DNA of 64,000 nucleotides from Roseiarcus sp963761435. GTDB taxonomy: Bacteria; Pseudomonadota; Alphaproteobacteria; Rhizobiales; Beijerinckiaceae. The stretch lies in contig CAVXHJ010000010.1 in NCBI GenBank assembly GCA_963761435.1, positions 868,001-932,000 on the forward strand, given 5' to 3'. The position numbers were made by a program, and so were the translations under genes. The notes beneath the pieces were generated by a model, which ran no database searches, was not told the origin of the DNA, and saw only the letters and a program-made list of their open reading frames with translations. Below, in pieces: positions 23,394-32,216 of this stretch; the stretch's first letter is position 1; every line of letters begins with the position of its first letter.

Positions 23394-24208
23394 ATGCCCG
23401 CGAAAGACAAAGCCGGCGCCAAGATCAGGATCGGCGTCGGCGGCTGGACTTACGAGCCTTGGCGGGGCGCGTTTTATCCCAAGGGTCTCGCACAGAAGCG
23501 CGAGCTCGAATATGCGAGCGCGAAGCTGACGTCGATTGAGATCAACGGCACCTACTACGGATCGCAGAAGCCCGAGAGCTTCGCCAAATGGCATGACGAG
23601 ACGCCCGACGATTTCGTCTTCTCGCTCAAGGCGACCCGCTACGCCACGAACCGCCGGGTCCTCGCCGAAGCGGGACCGACAATCGAGCGGTTCTTCAAGA
23701 GCGGCGTCACCAACCTCAAGGCCAAGCTTGGGCCGATCAACTGGCAGTTCGCGGCGACGAAGCGCTTCGACCCGCGAGGATTTCGCCGCGTTCCTGAAAC
23801 TGCTTCCAGCGTCGGTCGACGGCCTCGCCGTCCGACACGTCGTCGAGGTGCGCAACGAAAGCTTCCGAACGCCGGAGTTCATTGCGCTGGCGCGAGAGCA
23901 TCGCGTCGCCGTGGTCGTCGCCGGCGACTCCGAATACCCCCAAATCGCCGATGCCACCGCGCCGTTCGTCTATGCGCGCATCATGGGAACGAGGGAGAGC
24001 GAGCCCGCTGGATATTCGAACTCGGCCCTCGACCTATGGGCGAAGCGCGCGAAGACATGGGCCGCCGGCGGCTCGCCGCCGGATCTCAAAGTCGTCGCGC
24101 CGCTCTGAGCCGGACAAGGGCGGCCGGGACGTCTTTCTCTACGTCATCAGCGGGGCCAAGGAACGCAACCCGGCCGCCGCGATGGCGCTCATCGAGCGCG
24201 TCGGCTGA
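23394..24208 (+). pseudogene. DUF72 (YecE-like) protein, two frameshifts
   Basis: TIM-barrel-like protein of unknown function. Reading frame one gives IRIGVGGWTYEPWRGAFYPKGL, the family start, to about base 23770; frame two gives the middle (VVEVRNESFRTPEF, VYARIMG); frame three gives the end (VFLYVISGAKERNPAAAMAL). The two breaks, near 23771-23780 (CCCGCGAGG) and 24100-24112 (CCGCTCTGAG), are each one extra base; removing them gives one 270-residue protein of normal length. It is either a decayed gene or, more likely, hit by sequence errors. Confidence 0.82.
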
Positions 24209-24216
24209 TCCCGTGC

Positions 24217-25034
24217 TCACTCCGCGGCGATAGGGTTGCCCGAGTTCGCGGGTGCGGTAGCGCTCGGCCGCGTGCTCGTTGGCGAAGTTCGGCAGCATGG
24301 CCTGCCGCGCGGCGTTGAACCTCTCCCACTGGCCGGCGTCGGGCAGTGGCGGAATGGTCACGGCCTCGCGCCGGTCGAAGCCGGCGAGCGCCGCGTCGAC
24401 CAGTTCGCCGACCTCCATCACGCCTTTGAGCGCGTTCACGTCGCGGCCGGACTTCGCCCAGATCTCGGTTCGGGTCGCGGCGGGCAGAACCGCCTGGACA
24501 TAGACGCCGCGGCCGCCAAGCTCGGCCTGGAGGGTTTGCGACAGGGCCAGAACATAAGCCTTGCTCGGGCCCATAGGCGCCAAACGAAATCTCCGGCGCG
24601 AGGCCCAGCACTGACGCGATATTGACGATGGCGCCCGCGCCGCGGGCGAGAAATCGTGGAACGACCGCGCCCGCAAGGCGGGTCACGGCGGTGACGTTGA
24701 GACGGATCAGCAGGTCCATCACATCGAGATCGCCGCCGGCGAAGCCGCCGGGCGCCGAGACGCCGGCGTTGTTGATGAGGACGCCGATGCTGTCGTCGTC
24801 GCGCAGGCGGGTTTCGATCCGCGCCAGGTCGGCGCTCACCGTGAGATCGGCGCGCACGACGTCGATTTTGACATTCGTCTCGGCGCGCAGGCGGGACGCA
24901 AGCTCCTCCATGCGCGCCTCATCGCGCGCAACCAGAACCAGATCGTGTCCGCGCCGGGCAAAACGGTCGGCGTAGGTCGCTCCGATTCCGGAGGATGCGC
25001 CGGTGACGAGAACGGTCGGAAGCTGACGAACCAT
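24217..25034 (-). pseudogene. SDR-family oxidoreductase, two frameshifts
   Basis: NAD(P)-dependent short-chain dehydrogenase. The first frame carries VTGASSGIGATYADRFARRG and INNAGVSAPG, then breaks near 24565-24572 just inside the active site; the next frame resumes with the catalytic tyrosine-lysine region and SKAYVLALSQTLQAEL. A second extra base near 24236-24245 (GGGC) separates it from the true end GNPIAAE and the TGA at 24217. Repairing both gives 271 residues. It is divergent from a TetR gene with a palindrome between them, so TetR control is likely. Confidence 0.82.
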
Positions 25035-25050
25035 GAGCCGAACTCCTATT

Positions 25051-25090
25051 GATGATAATCATCATGATTGCAATCATTATCATCATCATC
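25051..25090. promoter_or_regulatory. Palindromic operator between SDR and TetR genes
   Basis: An AT-rich block whose core, ATGATTGCAATCAT (25064-25077), is a perfect 14-bp palindrome, extended outward with imperfect symmetry by GATAAT and ATTATC arms. Its place between the divergent SDR (start 25034) and TetR (start 25123) genes is where a TetR autoregulatory operator is expected. Confidence 0.6.
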
Positions 25091-25122
25091 TACAATGTCA
25101 AGCGGGAAGGAGCTTGCAGGCA

Positions 25123-25672
25123 ATGAAAGTCAGCCGGGATCAGGTCGCCGCGCACCGGACGCGAAATCTTGGACGCCGCCGCGCGCCTGTTCCGGCAGCG
25201 GGGGTTCGACGATGTGACGGTAGCGGACGTGATGAAGGATGCGGGGCTGACCCACGGCGCCTTCTACGGACATTTCCCCTCGAAGGAGGCGCTCGTCGCC
25301 GAGGCTGTCGGGGATGCTCTCGCCCCTGCGCCGGGCGCCGCGGAAGCGCGCGCGCCGATCGGAGCCTACGCCGACGGCTATCTCAGCCCGCGCCATCGGG
25401 ACGATCGCGGCGCCTCGTGTCCGTTTTCGTCGCTTGGCACTGAGGCCGCGCGCGGCTCCGCCGATCTCCGCCGGGCGATGACTCAGTCCGTCCGCCGGCA
25501 GATCGAGCGCTTCAGCGCGGAGGCCAAGGGCGGGACGGCGCGCGACAAGCGGCGCGCTGCGATCGCGGCGTGGTCGGCGATGGTCGGCGCGATGGTGCTC
25601 GCCCGTATCGTCGACGACGACAAGCTATCGGACGAGATCCTGACCGAAACCCGCGCGTCGCTGCCCCTTTAG
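25123..25672 (+). pseudogene. TetR-family transcriptional regulator, one frameshift
   Basis: N-terminal helix-turn-helix protein. Frame one begins MKVSRDQVAAHRTR; after an extra A near 25163-25166 (CGAAATC) the protein continues ILDAAARLFRQRGFDDVTVADVM and LTHGAFYGHFPSKEAL, the classic TetR HTH, then an all-helical ligand domain with GASCPFSSLGTEAARG (TetR_C_16-like). Repair gives 182 residues, normal for the family. It likely represses the divergent SDR through the palindrome between them. Confidence 0.83.
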
Positions 25673-25716
25673 CGCGAGTCGGTGTTGGTCGGATCGATTG
25701 CGAGCGTCGCGCGGCT

Positions 25717-26541
25717 TCAGCTCTTTATGAACGCCAGGAGGTCCGCATTGATCGTCTCGGCATGAGTCGTGGGCATGCCGTGCGGAAAGTCCTTGTAGGT
25801 CTTGAACGTGCCGTGCTTGAGCAGCTTCGCCGATAGTGGTCCGGCGGCGACATAGGGCACGATCTGGTCGTCCTCGCTGTGCATGACCAGCACCGGCACA
25901 TTGATCGCCTTCAAATCCTCGGTGAAGTCGGTCTGGGAGAAGGCGACAATGCCGTCGTAATGCGCCTTGGCCCCGCCCATCATGCCCTGTCGCCACCAGT
26001 TCCAGACCACAGGCTCGATTGTCTTCACGCCCGGGCGGTTGAAGCCGTAGAACGGCCCGGCGGGGAGGTCGTAGTAGAACTTCGACCGGTTGGCGGCGAG
26101 CTGCGCCTGCAGATCGTCGAAAACGCTCTTGGGCAGGCCTTTGGGGTTCGCATCGGTTTTCACCATCAGCGGCGGCACCGCGCTGATGATCGCCGCCTTC
26201 GCCACTTGGCGATCGCTGTGGCGCGCGAGGTAATGCACCACTTCGCCGCCGCCGGTGGAGTGGCCGACATGGATCGCGTTCTTGAGGTCGAGATGCTTGG
26301 TCAACGCGGCCAGGTCGGCGGCGTAGTGATCCATGTCGTGGCCGCGGCCGATCTGTGTCGAGCGGCCGTGGCCGCGCCGGTCATGCGCGATGACGCGATA
26401 GCCGCGAGCGAGGAAGAACAGCATCTGCGCGTCCCAATCGTCCGCGGAGAGCGGCCAGCCATGGCTGAAAACGATCGGCTGCCCGCTGCCCCAGTCCTTG
26501 TAGAAAATCTCGACGCCGTCGCTGGTCGTGACCGTGGGCAT
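25717..26541 (-). CDS. Alpha/beta hydrolase, non-heme chloroperoxidase (perhydrolase)-like
   Basis: 274 residues. Oxyanion strand VFSHGWPLSADDW, nucleophile S98 in VGHSTGGGEVVHY, catalytic Asp in VMHSEDDQIVP and His in DFPHGMPTTHAE. This is the cofactor-free haloperoxidase/esterase group, which can make peracids from carboxylic acids and peroxide; in vivo many act as esterases. The full length is usual for the group. No halogenation genes are nearby. Confidence 0.88.
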   Translation of the reverse strand: MPTVTTSDGVEIFYKDWGSGQPIVFSHGWPLSADDWDAQMLFFLARGYRVIAHDRRGHGRSTQIGRGHDMDHYAADLAALTKHLDLKNAIHVGHSTGGGEVVHYLARHSDRQVAKAAIISAVPPLMVKTDANPKGLPKSVFDDLQAQLAANRSKFYYDLPAGPFYGFNRPGVKTIEPVVWNWWRQGMMGGAKAHYDGIVAFSQTDFTEDLKAINVPVLVMHSEDDQIVPYVAAGPLSAKLLKHGTFKTYKDFPHGMPTTHAETINADLLAFIKS

Positions 26542-26710
26542 TTTTCTGACCCTTCCCCTGAACGCGAAGCCGACGCTTCCGGCCCCGAACAGCTACCGGA
26601 AACCGCGGCCGCTGGCGACTGACAAAATGATCGCCGGCGGCGCCAAACTGAAATGGCGTCCGGTCACGCAAGATCTGTTCTTGTACTCGAAGGTGAGCGC
26701 CCGAAGCTGC

Positions 26711-26935
26711 TCAGACAGCCTCGAAATCGGGGCCGCGGCCCCCGCCGCAGAAAAGCGCGCCGCGCAGCGCAGCCTTCCAGACATTGGCGAGCGCGCGGAC
26801 GCCCTCGGCGATGGCGGAGCCAAAGCCGGTCGGACCGTAACGCTCGATCGGCGCAAGATGCGCGTGAAGTTCGTCAATCTTGAGCCGCCAAGCGAGCGGC
26901 GCGTTCCGTCGGCAGACGTAGCGCGTGCTGGACAT
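26711..26935 (-). CDS. Hypothetical small protein
   Basis: 74-residue protein starting MSSTRYVCRRNAPLAWR, with LKIDELHAHLAPIERYGPTG and a glycine-rich end containing a second cysteine. A TTGGAGG ribosome site lies seven bases before the ATG at 26935; an in-frame ATG at 26941 is too close to it. No family recognised. The codon positions look coding (GC-rich third positions), and nothing else competes in the stretch. Divergent from the nitrilase-like gene. Confidence 0.5.
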   Translation of the reverse strand: MSSTRYVCRRNAPLAWRLKIDELHAHLAPIERYGPTGFGSAIAEGVRALANVWKAALRGALFCGGGRGPDFEAV

Positions 26936-27193
26936 GGACATGCCTCCAATGGGTGTCTTGGTCGCGAGTTCTAGACGCTGGGTCTGACCGAAATATGATA
27001 CGAACAAGGCGAGCTTAAGTTTCATGACCCGCCGTCTTGCCGCGATGCCGACTCGGGCGTATTTCTGGAGGCGCGAGCGAGCCTCAACCAGAATTGCAGT
27101 CCGTCGTGAATTTGCTGTCCCTGCAGGGCCGGGGCCGCGACGTCCATTATTGCACAGCATGAAAACCGGACCTCTCTTTGTTGGAGGAAAAGC

Positions 27194-28594
27194 ATGCGGT
27201 ACGAGAAATTCCCGACCCTCGACAACTGGCTCATCGACTCGAACGAAGCGCACGGCCGCGTCCAGTTTTTGGCGGCGAGGTTCAACCCGGCCATGGCCAA
27301 TCAGCCGGTCGTGCCGCCGGCGCCGCGCTCTCCCGATCTCGCGGCGATCGATCGCCTGGTCGATCTCTACAATCGGGCGTTCGCGCCCATGTCCAAGTAC
27401 AATGTGCTTTTCGATCTCCAGGCCGACCTCGCGAGGAAGTTCGCGAACACCCCCAACGAGGGCGTGAAGGCGCTCAAGGATATTGTCGGCCGCCTGTTGG
27501 CCGACATGCCGAAGGCCGGACGGTATTCCCAGGTCATGTGCGTCGGCTGGAATGTCGGGTGCAACTACGATCACACCACCGGAATCACATCGCCGAACCC
27601 CGGCGACAATGACGACTACTTCCGGCATTCGCCTGACGACCAGACCGATATGATCTTGAAATGCGCGGAGATGTACAAGGCAATCTCCGCCGCTTTGACC
27701 AGCGTTCAGGCGACCAACCAGGACAACGCGCAGACTTTGAAAATCTTCTTGGCTCCCGAATTCTACTTTCGCGGCAAAAATGGAGCCTATTCTCCCGAGA
27801 TCGTGTCGCAAATCCTGCCCAAGATGAAAGAGCTCGGCGTGCAGTCGCCAAATTATTCGGACTGGCTGTTTGTATTCGGAACGGCCGTTGCCGCAATCGA
27901 GCTGGAGGTCACCTATTGCAAAACGTGCGGCGCGCGTCCTTCAACGATTAAATTTGTCCCGGATCCGATGAATCCGACCAAGACCATAGCCGAGTGCAAA
28001 AATGATACGAAGCCCCCTACGCACGACCTGAGAAGGGGACGGTGGGGGGCGGAAGTCCAGAACGTGGCTCTCATCCAGAAGGGACAGGAGACCGGGCTGG
28101 TCGCGAAGGAATATATCTCGAGCATTGATTACGTGGGCGCCGACCAGGGAGAGGTGACGATCCACCCGGGGACGACCAACGAAACGACAGTGAGCGCGGT
28201 TGTTCCAAGTGGCAGCACAGACGCCCGATGGGGCGGCCATCCCCACAGTTTCGTGAGCCATAACGACGAACGACTTGGCGGCTGTCGGGTCACGATTGAC
28301 GGCATCCGGATCGCCCTCGAAGTCTGCCTTGACCACCACCATACGATCAAGCGCGCGCAGCCTTTGGAGGGCTCGACCCAGATCCTCCTGATCCCGTCCT
28401 ACGGCATGGATATCGGGACTGGCCTCTACTGCGTGCCGGACGGCGTCGTGTTCAACGTCGACGGCAGAGGCCTCGGCTCAACGGAGGTGGTGGTCAAAGG
28501 AAAATTTCCGAAGGTCGCGCGAACCAGCTCCGCTCCCGTCGTTTCCGGGCGCGGAACGGTCGATCTCTGGGGTCCCTATCTGATCCCCGTCTGA
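27194..28594 (+). CDS. Divergent carbon-nitrogen hydrolase (nitrilase superfamily) protein
   Basis: 466 residues. No close family recognised, but the Glu-Lys-Cys triad of nitrilases can be placed in order: E189 in KIFLAPEFYFRG, K296 in NVALIQKGQE, and C378 in IRIALEVCLDHH, with the WLFVFGTAVA strand between Glu and Lys. This predicts hydrolysis of an amide or nitrile. Unusual are an N-terminal extension of about 100 residues, a CxxC (C242, C245; YCKTCG) and wide spacing between triad residues through inserted loops. GGAGG lies upstream of the ATG. Lower GC in places than neighbours hints at recent transfer. Function inferred from motif only. Confidence 0.65.
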   Translation: MRYEKFPTLDNWLIDSNEAHGRVQFLAARFNPAMANQPVVPPAPRSPDLAAIDRLVDLYNRAFAPMSKYNVLFDLQADLARKFANTPNEGVKALKDIVGRLLADMPKAGRYSQVMCVGWNVGCNYDHTTGITSPNPGDNDDYFRHSPDDQTDMILKCAEMYKAISAALTSVQATNQDNAQTLKIFLAPEFYFRGKNGAYSPEIVSQILPKMKELGVQSPNYSDWLFVFGTAVAAIELEVTYCKTCGARPSTIKFVPDPMNPTKTIAECKNDTKPPTHDLRRGRWGAEVQNVALIQKGQETGLVAKEYISSIDYVGADQGEVTIHPGTTNETTVSAVVPSGSTDARWGGHPHSFVSHNDERLGGCRVTIDGIRIALEVCLDHHHTIKRAQPLEGSTQILLIPSYGMDIGTGLYCVPDGVVFNVDGRGLGSTEVVVKGKFPKVARTSSAPVVSGRGTVDLWGPYLIPV

Positions 28595-28617
28595 GCGTCA
28601 CAAGGGCGGGAGAGGTT

Positions 28618-29871
28618 TTAGGCCCACTCGCCCTTGCGGAACACCGGCGTCCGGCCGCCATTCGCATCGACGCCGTCGATGTCGATCTTGTCCGAGCCGA
28701 TCATCCAGTCGATATGGATCATGCTCTTGTTGCCGCCTCGCGCCGCGATCTCGTCGGGAGTGAGCTTCGCGCCGTCGACGAAGCATTTCGCGTAGCATTG
28801 CCCAAGCGCGATGTGGCAGGCGGCGTTCTCGTCGAACAGGGTGTTGAAGAACAGGAGGCCGCTCTTCGAGATCGGCGACGAATGGGGCACCAGCGCGACC
28901 TCGCCGAGGCGCCGCGCGCCGTCATCGCTGTCGAGCACTTTGTTGAGCACATCCTCGCCGCGCGCGGCCTTCGCCTCGACGATCCGTCCGGCTTCGAACC
29001 GGACCGCGATGCCGTCGATGAGCGCGCCCTGATAGGAGAGCGGCTTGGTCGAGGCGACGTGACCGTCGACCCGGCGCGCGTGCGGGGTCGTGAACACTTC
29101 CTCGGTCGGGATGTTCGGATTGCAGAGGATTCCGTTCTTCGCCGTCGCCGCGCCGCCCTGCCATTCGTGGCCGTCGGCGAGCCCGATCGTGAGATCCGTG
29201 CCCGGCCCTGAATAGTGGAGCGCGTGAAACTTCCGCGCGTTCAGCCAGTCCCGCCGGCGGCCGAGCGCCGCGTTATGCGCCTCCCACGCGGCGACCGGAT
29301 CGTCGCCGTCGACCCGCGAAGCGGAAAAGATCGCCTCCGCCAGCCTGCCGACCGCGACCTCGTCGGTCTCGCCGGGAAAGATCCGCTTCGCCCACGAGGC
29401 GGTCGGATAGGCGACGATGTTCCAGTTGATGTCGAAGCCGGCGATCTTCTCGAGCGCCGGCTGATAGGCGACCGAGTTCGCCTTGCTGGCGCGCGCCACT
29501 TTGTCGGGGTCCTCATGCGCGAGCAGCATCGGGTCTTCGCCGACAATGGCGAGGCGCGCGGTATTGGCGGCGAACGCCTTGGCGACGCCGTCATAGAGCC
29601 AGCCGGGCGCGCGGTCGAAGCTCGCCTCGGGGGCGAAGCGGAAGCGGGCGAGCGTGATCTCCTCGTCAGCGAGGATCGGCGTCACGAGGCCGGCGCCGGC
29701 CTTATAGGCCTGCTCGACGATCTTGCGCGCCAGCGGCAGCGCGGCGACCGGCGCGGTGAGGAAGAGATCCTGCCCGGGTTGAAGGTTCAACCCCACCTTG
29801 ACCGCCGTCTCCGCCAGCCGGTCGAGCTTCTGCGGGTCGATCGAGGGGAAGTTGCGGGGATGGGTGGTCAT
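28618..29871 (-). CDS. M29-family aminopeptidase
   Basis: Metallo-aminopeptidase of the thermophilic M29 type (AmpS/PepS), cytoplasmic. The 417 residues from MTTHPRNFP include the family metal-site segments: GDEWQGG-like DGHEWQGG, NIPTEEVFTTPH, KPLSYQGALIDGI, LGEVALVPHSSPIS, LFFNTLFDENAACHIALG and SMIHIDWMIGS with the conserved glutamates and histidines. The ATG at 29871 (behind GGAG) is chosen over 29913 because the additional 14 residues are not family-like. Single gene, convergent with the nitrilase-like gene. Confidence 0.9.
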   Translation of the reverse strand: MTTHPRNFPSIDPQKLDRLAETAVKVGLNLQPGQDLFLTAPVAALPLARKIVEQAYKAGAGLVTPILADEEITLARFRFAPEASFDRAPGWLYDGVAKAFAANTARLAIVGEDPMLLAHEDPDKVARASKANSVAYQPALEKIAGFDINWNIVAYPTASWAKRIFPGETDEVAVGRLAEAIFSASRVDGDDPVAAWEAHNAALGRRRDWLNARKFHALHYSGPGTDLTIGLADGHEWQGGAATAKNGILCNPNIPTEEVFTTPHARRVDGHVASTKPLSYQGALIDGIAVRFEAGRIVEAKAARGEDVLNKVLDSDDGARRLGEVALVPHSSPISKSGLLFFNTLFDENAACHIALGQCYAKCFVDGAKLTPDEIAARGGNKSMIHIDWMIGSDKIDIDGVDANGGRTPVFRKGEWA

Positions 29872-30338
29872 GGGCGGCTCCGGGGAGGGTTGGCGCTTGG
29901 AGTGATGGCGCAAGGCTATGGCGCGTTTAGGGCCACGTGGATCCTCGAAGCGAACTTTCCCTTACTTGGCGCCTTGCCGATACCTATTCTTCCGAGTTGG
30001 AAGTCCTCAAGCGCTGCTAGTTTACGATATCGAAAATGCAATCCATTGACCTAAGCCGATGCTGAATCATTCGCTCTATTCTGGATGGTCGGCAGCGACT
30101 GGAGGAGCGTCGAAAAATTCAAACTGCCCCGCAAGGTGGCTTCCTTTTTAGCACGGTGACGAATTTCCTCGGCTTGGCAGACAGAAGGGGAAGATTATTT
30201 AGGAATCACCACAATTTCCGCGTCAGTGGAAAGTATTTGAATTACAACGACGCAGACTTTCCACACCATAATCGCGCAATGGCTCTCATCGGGTTGCGCC
30301 TTGTCCGGCTTTCCGGCCGCGCGTCCTTTGCCCCGCTA

Positions 30339-30455
30339 GTCATGGCCGGGCTTGTCCCGGCCATCCATGACGCGTCGATTTCGGCCATTGCTGCGCGCTC
30401 TCTCTCGTCCAGCGCGCCGAACCCGGCGGATGGCCGGGACAAGCCCGGCCATGAC
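30339..30455. repeat. Interspersed palindromic repeat, family 2
   Basis: GTCATGGCCGGGCTTGTCCC at 30339 is answered by the inverted GGGACAAGCCCGGCCATGAC ending at 30455, around a 60-base loop. This GGCCGGG-CTTGTCCCGG element is common between genes of Hyphomicrobiales. It differs from the family 1 repeat at 6016 and 19379. Confidence 0.85.
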
Positions 30456-30493
30456 GCGTTACGATCATCCAAGGATTCGGCCGACCACAACAC

Positions 30494-30584
30494 CGAAAGC
30501 ATCGCATGGCGCGCGTTTTCATCACCGGCTCGGCCGACGGGCTTGGGCTCATGGTCGGCCGCCATCTCGCCGATCAGGGCCATC
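30494..30584 (+). pseudogene. Truncated duplicate of the SDR gene start
   Basis: The bases around the ATG at 30507 (AGCATCGCATGGCGCGCG) and the next ~75 bases encode ARVFITGSADGLGLMVGRHL, nearly the same as the N-terminus of the SDR gene at 30997 (ARVFITGSADGLGLMAGRHL). Similarity stops after GADQGH-like DQGH, and the rest of the gene is missing. The copy is thus a relic left by duplication or replacement, lying between the family 2 repeat and the full gene. Confidence 0.75.
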
Positions 30585-30996
30585 AGGGGCCGATTCATGG
30601 GGGTATTGGATCGCCGGGTGAGCGAGGCGCGGCTGCCATTCGCCGCAACGGCCTTTTGGTCCAGGAAAAATAAGAACAAAAGATGTACAAACGTCGGAGG
30701 CGGTGCTACCTTCCGCTCATGACGGGATCAGTCGCGGAGATTGCGACCGTAGGTAAGCCTTCGGTTCGCGGAATGGGGTTAGCGGAACGGGGGAAAAAAA
30801 CGAATTGAATCGGCTGTAACCCGTTGAAAAGGCCCAATTTCGAAAAATAAAAGAAAGCAAAAGAAAGCAATTTCATTTTCGTGAGCTTTCGCCCGCTTTC
30901 GCTCCCGCTGGATCGGCCCGGGAGACTCGAACGCGCGTCGTAGTCGACGCGAGGCGGCCTATGTGCTTGAGGCAAGCGCGACACTGGGAGCATCGC

Positions 30997-31774
30997 ATGG
31001 CGCGCGTTTTCATTACCGGTTCGGCCGACGGCCTCGGTTTGATGGCCGGCCGGCATCTCGCCGATCAAGGCCACAAGGTCGTCCTGCATGCGCGCAACGA
31101 GGCGCGCGCCGCGGACGCGAAGAAGGCCGCGCCCAAGGCCGAAGCCGTCGTCGTCGGCGATCTCGCGAGCATCGCCGCCGCCAAGGACGTCGCGGGGCAG
31201 GTCAACGCGCTCGGCGCATTCGATGCCATCATCCACAACGCCGCTGTCGGTTTCCGCGAGGATCATCGCGTGACCGGCGACGGCTTGCCGCATGTCTTCG
31301 CCATCAATACGCTCGCGCCCTATATTCTCACCGCGCTGATCGAACGGCCGAAGCGCCTCGTCTATCTGAGCTCGGGCATGCACGACGCGCGCAAGCGCGC
31401 ATCTTGACGATATTCTCTGGCGCAAGCGGCGCTGGGACGGATCGTCGGCTTACGCCGAGAGCAAGCTGCATGACGTGATGCTGGCTTTCGCCGTCGCCCG
31501 CCTCTGGCCGAATTTGCTGTCGAACGCGATGACGCCGGGCTGGGTGGCGACGAAAATGGGCGGGGCGGGCGCGCCCGACGACATCGATCAGGCGCATCTC
31601 ACGCAAGCCTGGCTCGCGACCAGCGACGAACCCGCCGCGCGGACGACCGGCGGCTATTTTTATCACTTGAAGCGGCGCGAGCCGAACCCCGAGACGCGCG
31701 ACGTTGCTCTGCAAGACCGGCTCATCGACATCTGCCGGGAGATCTCCGGGGTCGACCTGCCTGCGTCGCGCTAG
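30997..31774 (+). pseudogene. SDR-family oxidoreductase, one frameshift
   Basis: Short-chain dehydrogenase with TGSADGLGLMAGRHLADQGH (cofactor loop), IIHNAAVGF (NAG-type motif) and LVYLSSGMH (catalytic Ser). After an extra base near 31388-31400 (GCAAGCGCGCATC) the frame continues LDDILWRKRRWDGSSAYAESK with the catalytic YxxxK, then LSNAMTPGWVATKM. Repair gives 258 residues. GGGAG precedes the ATG. Convergent with the next gene, overlapping its 3' end by four bases. Confidence 0.82.
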
Positions 31775-32031
31775 CGCATGCGCGCGATTCCAGTGTGGCG
31801 GGTGCCGCCAAAGCTGTTTGACATAAGTTCATTGTATAGTCGGTCCGTCTCTTCCGCCTGGCCTTTCGAGAACTCGCTTCCCACCGCGCTCCGGGTCGGC
31901 TGGTGTTTGACCCCATTCTGAATCGGCCAGTCCCCCTCGTGGAGCGGCCGGGAATCCTGGGCGATCGCTTGTTGCGCGAGCGACGAAAGCGCCCCGGCCA
32001 GGGCGAGGGCAATGAACGTTCGGCAAAACAT
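31771..32031 (-). CDS. Small secreted protein of unknown function
   Basis: 86 residues with a clear signal peptide (CRTFIALALAGALSSLAQQ, cleavage after AIA) and a mature part of about 63 residues rich in polar residues, QDSRPLHEGDWPIQNG and QAEETDRLYNELM. Proteins of this look are common in Hyphomicrobiales without known role. No cysteine in the mature part. It stands alone between the convergent SDR and the divergent DUF5996 gene. Confidence 0.65.
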   Translation of the reverse strand: MFCRTFIALALAGALSSLAQQAIAQDSRPLHEGDWPIQNGVKHQPTRSAVGSEFSKGQAEETDRLYNELMSNSFGGTRHTGIARMR

Positions 32032-32216
32032 CGCGTGATTCCTAATCTGCGTTTCGCGCCAATTCCATAGTGATTTAGGAGCAGGCGCCGAAACTTTGAA
32101 TGACGGAAGCTGTTGCGGCCGGCTCGATCCTGCGCGAGTTTCATGGCTCGCCGCAGCGCCTTGATCGGCGCGAGGCTTTGCAACGCCGGAAAGCCCTTCC
32201 CGGCGAAAGGAACAGG

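Larger units (their letters stand above)
29872..30996. other. Long gene-free region with repeats and an SDR relic
   Basis: About 1.1 kb. It is AT-richer than its surroundings at 30030-30290 and again at 30660-30900. It holds the family 2 palindrome (30339-30455) and a truncated copy of the start of the following SDR gene (30494-30584). A 188-codon open frame through it is a product of the repeat. The patchwork suggests past insertions or recombination. Confidence 0.6.

Noticed and set aside
30156..30722. 188-codon plus-strand frame
   Set aside because: Its most protein-like part, VMAGLVPAIHDA, is the usual chance translation of the family 2 palindromic repeat, and the rest covers the SDR relic out of frame.
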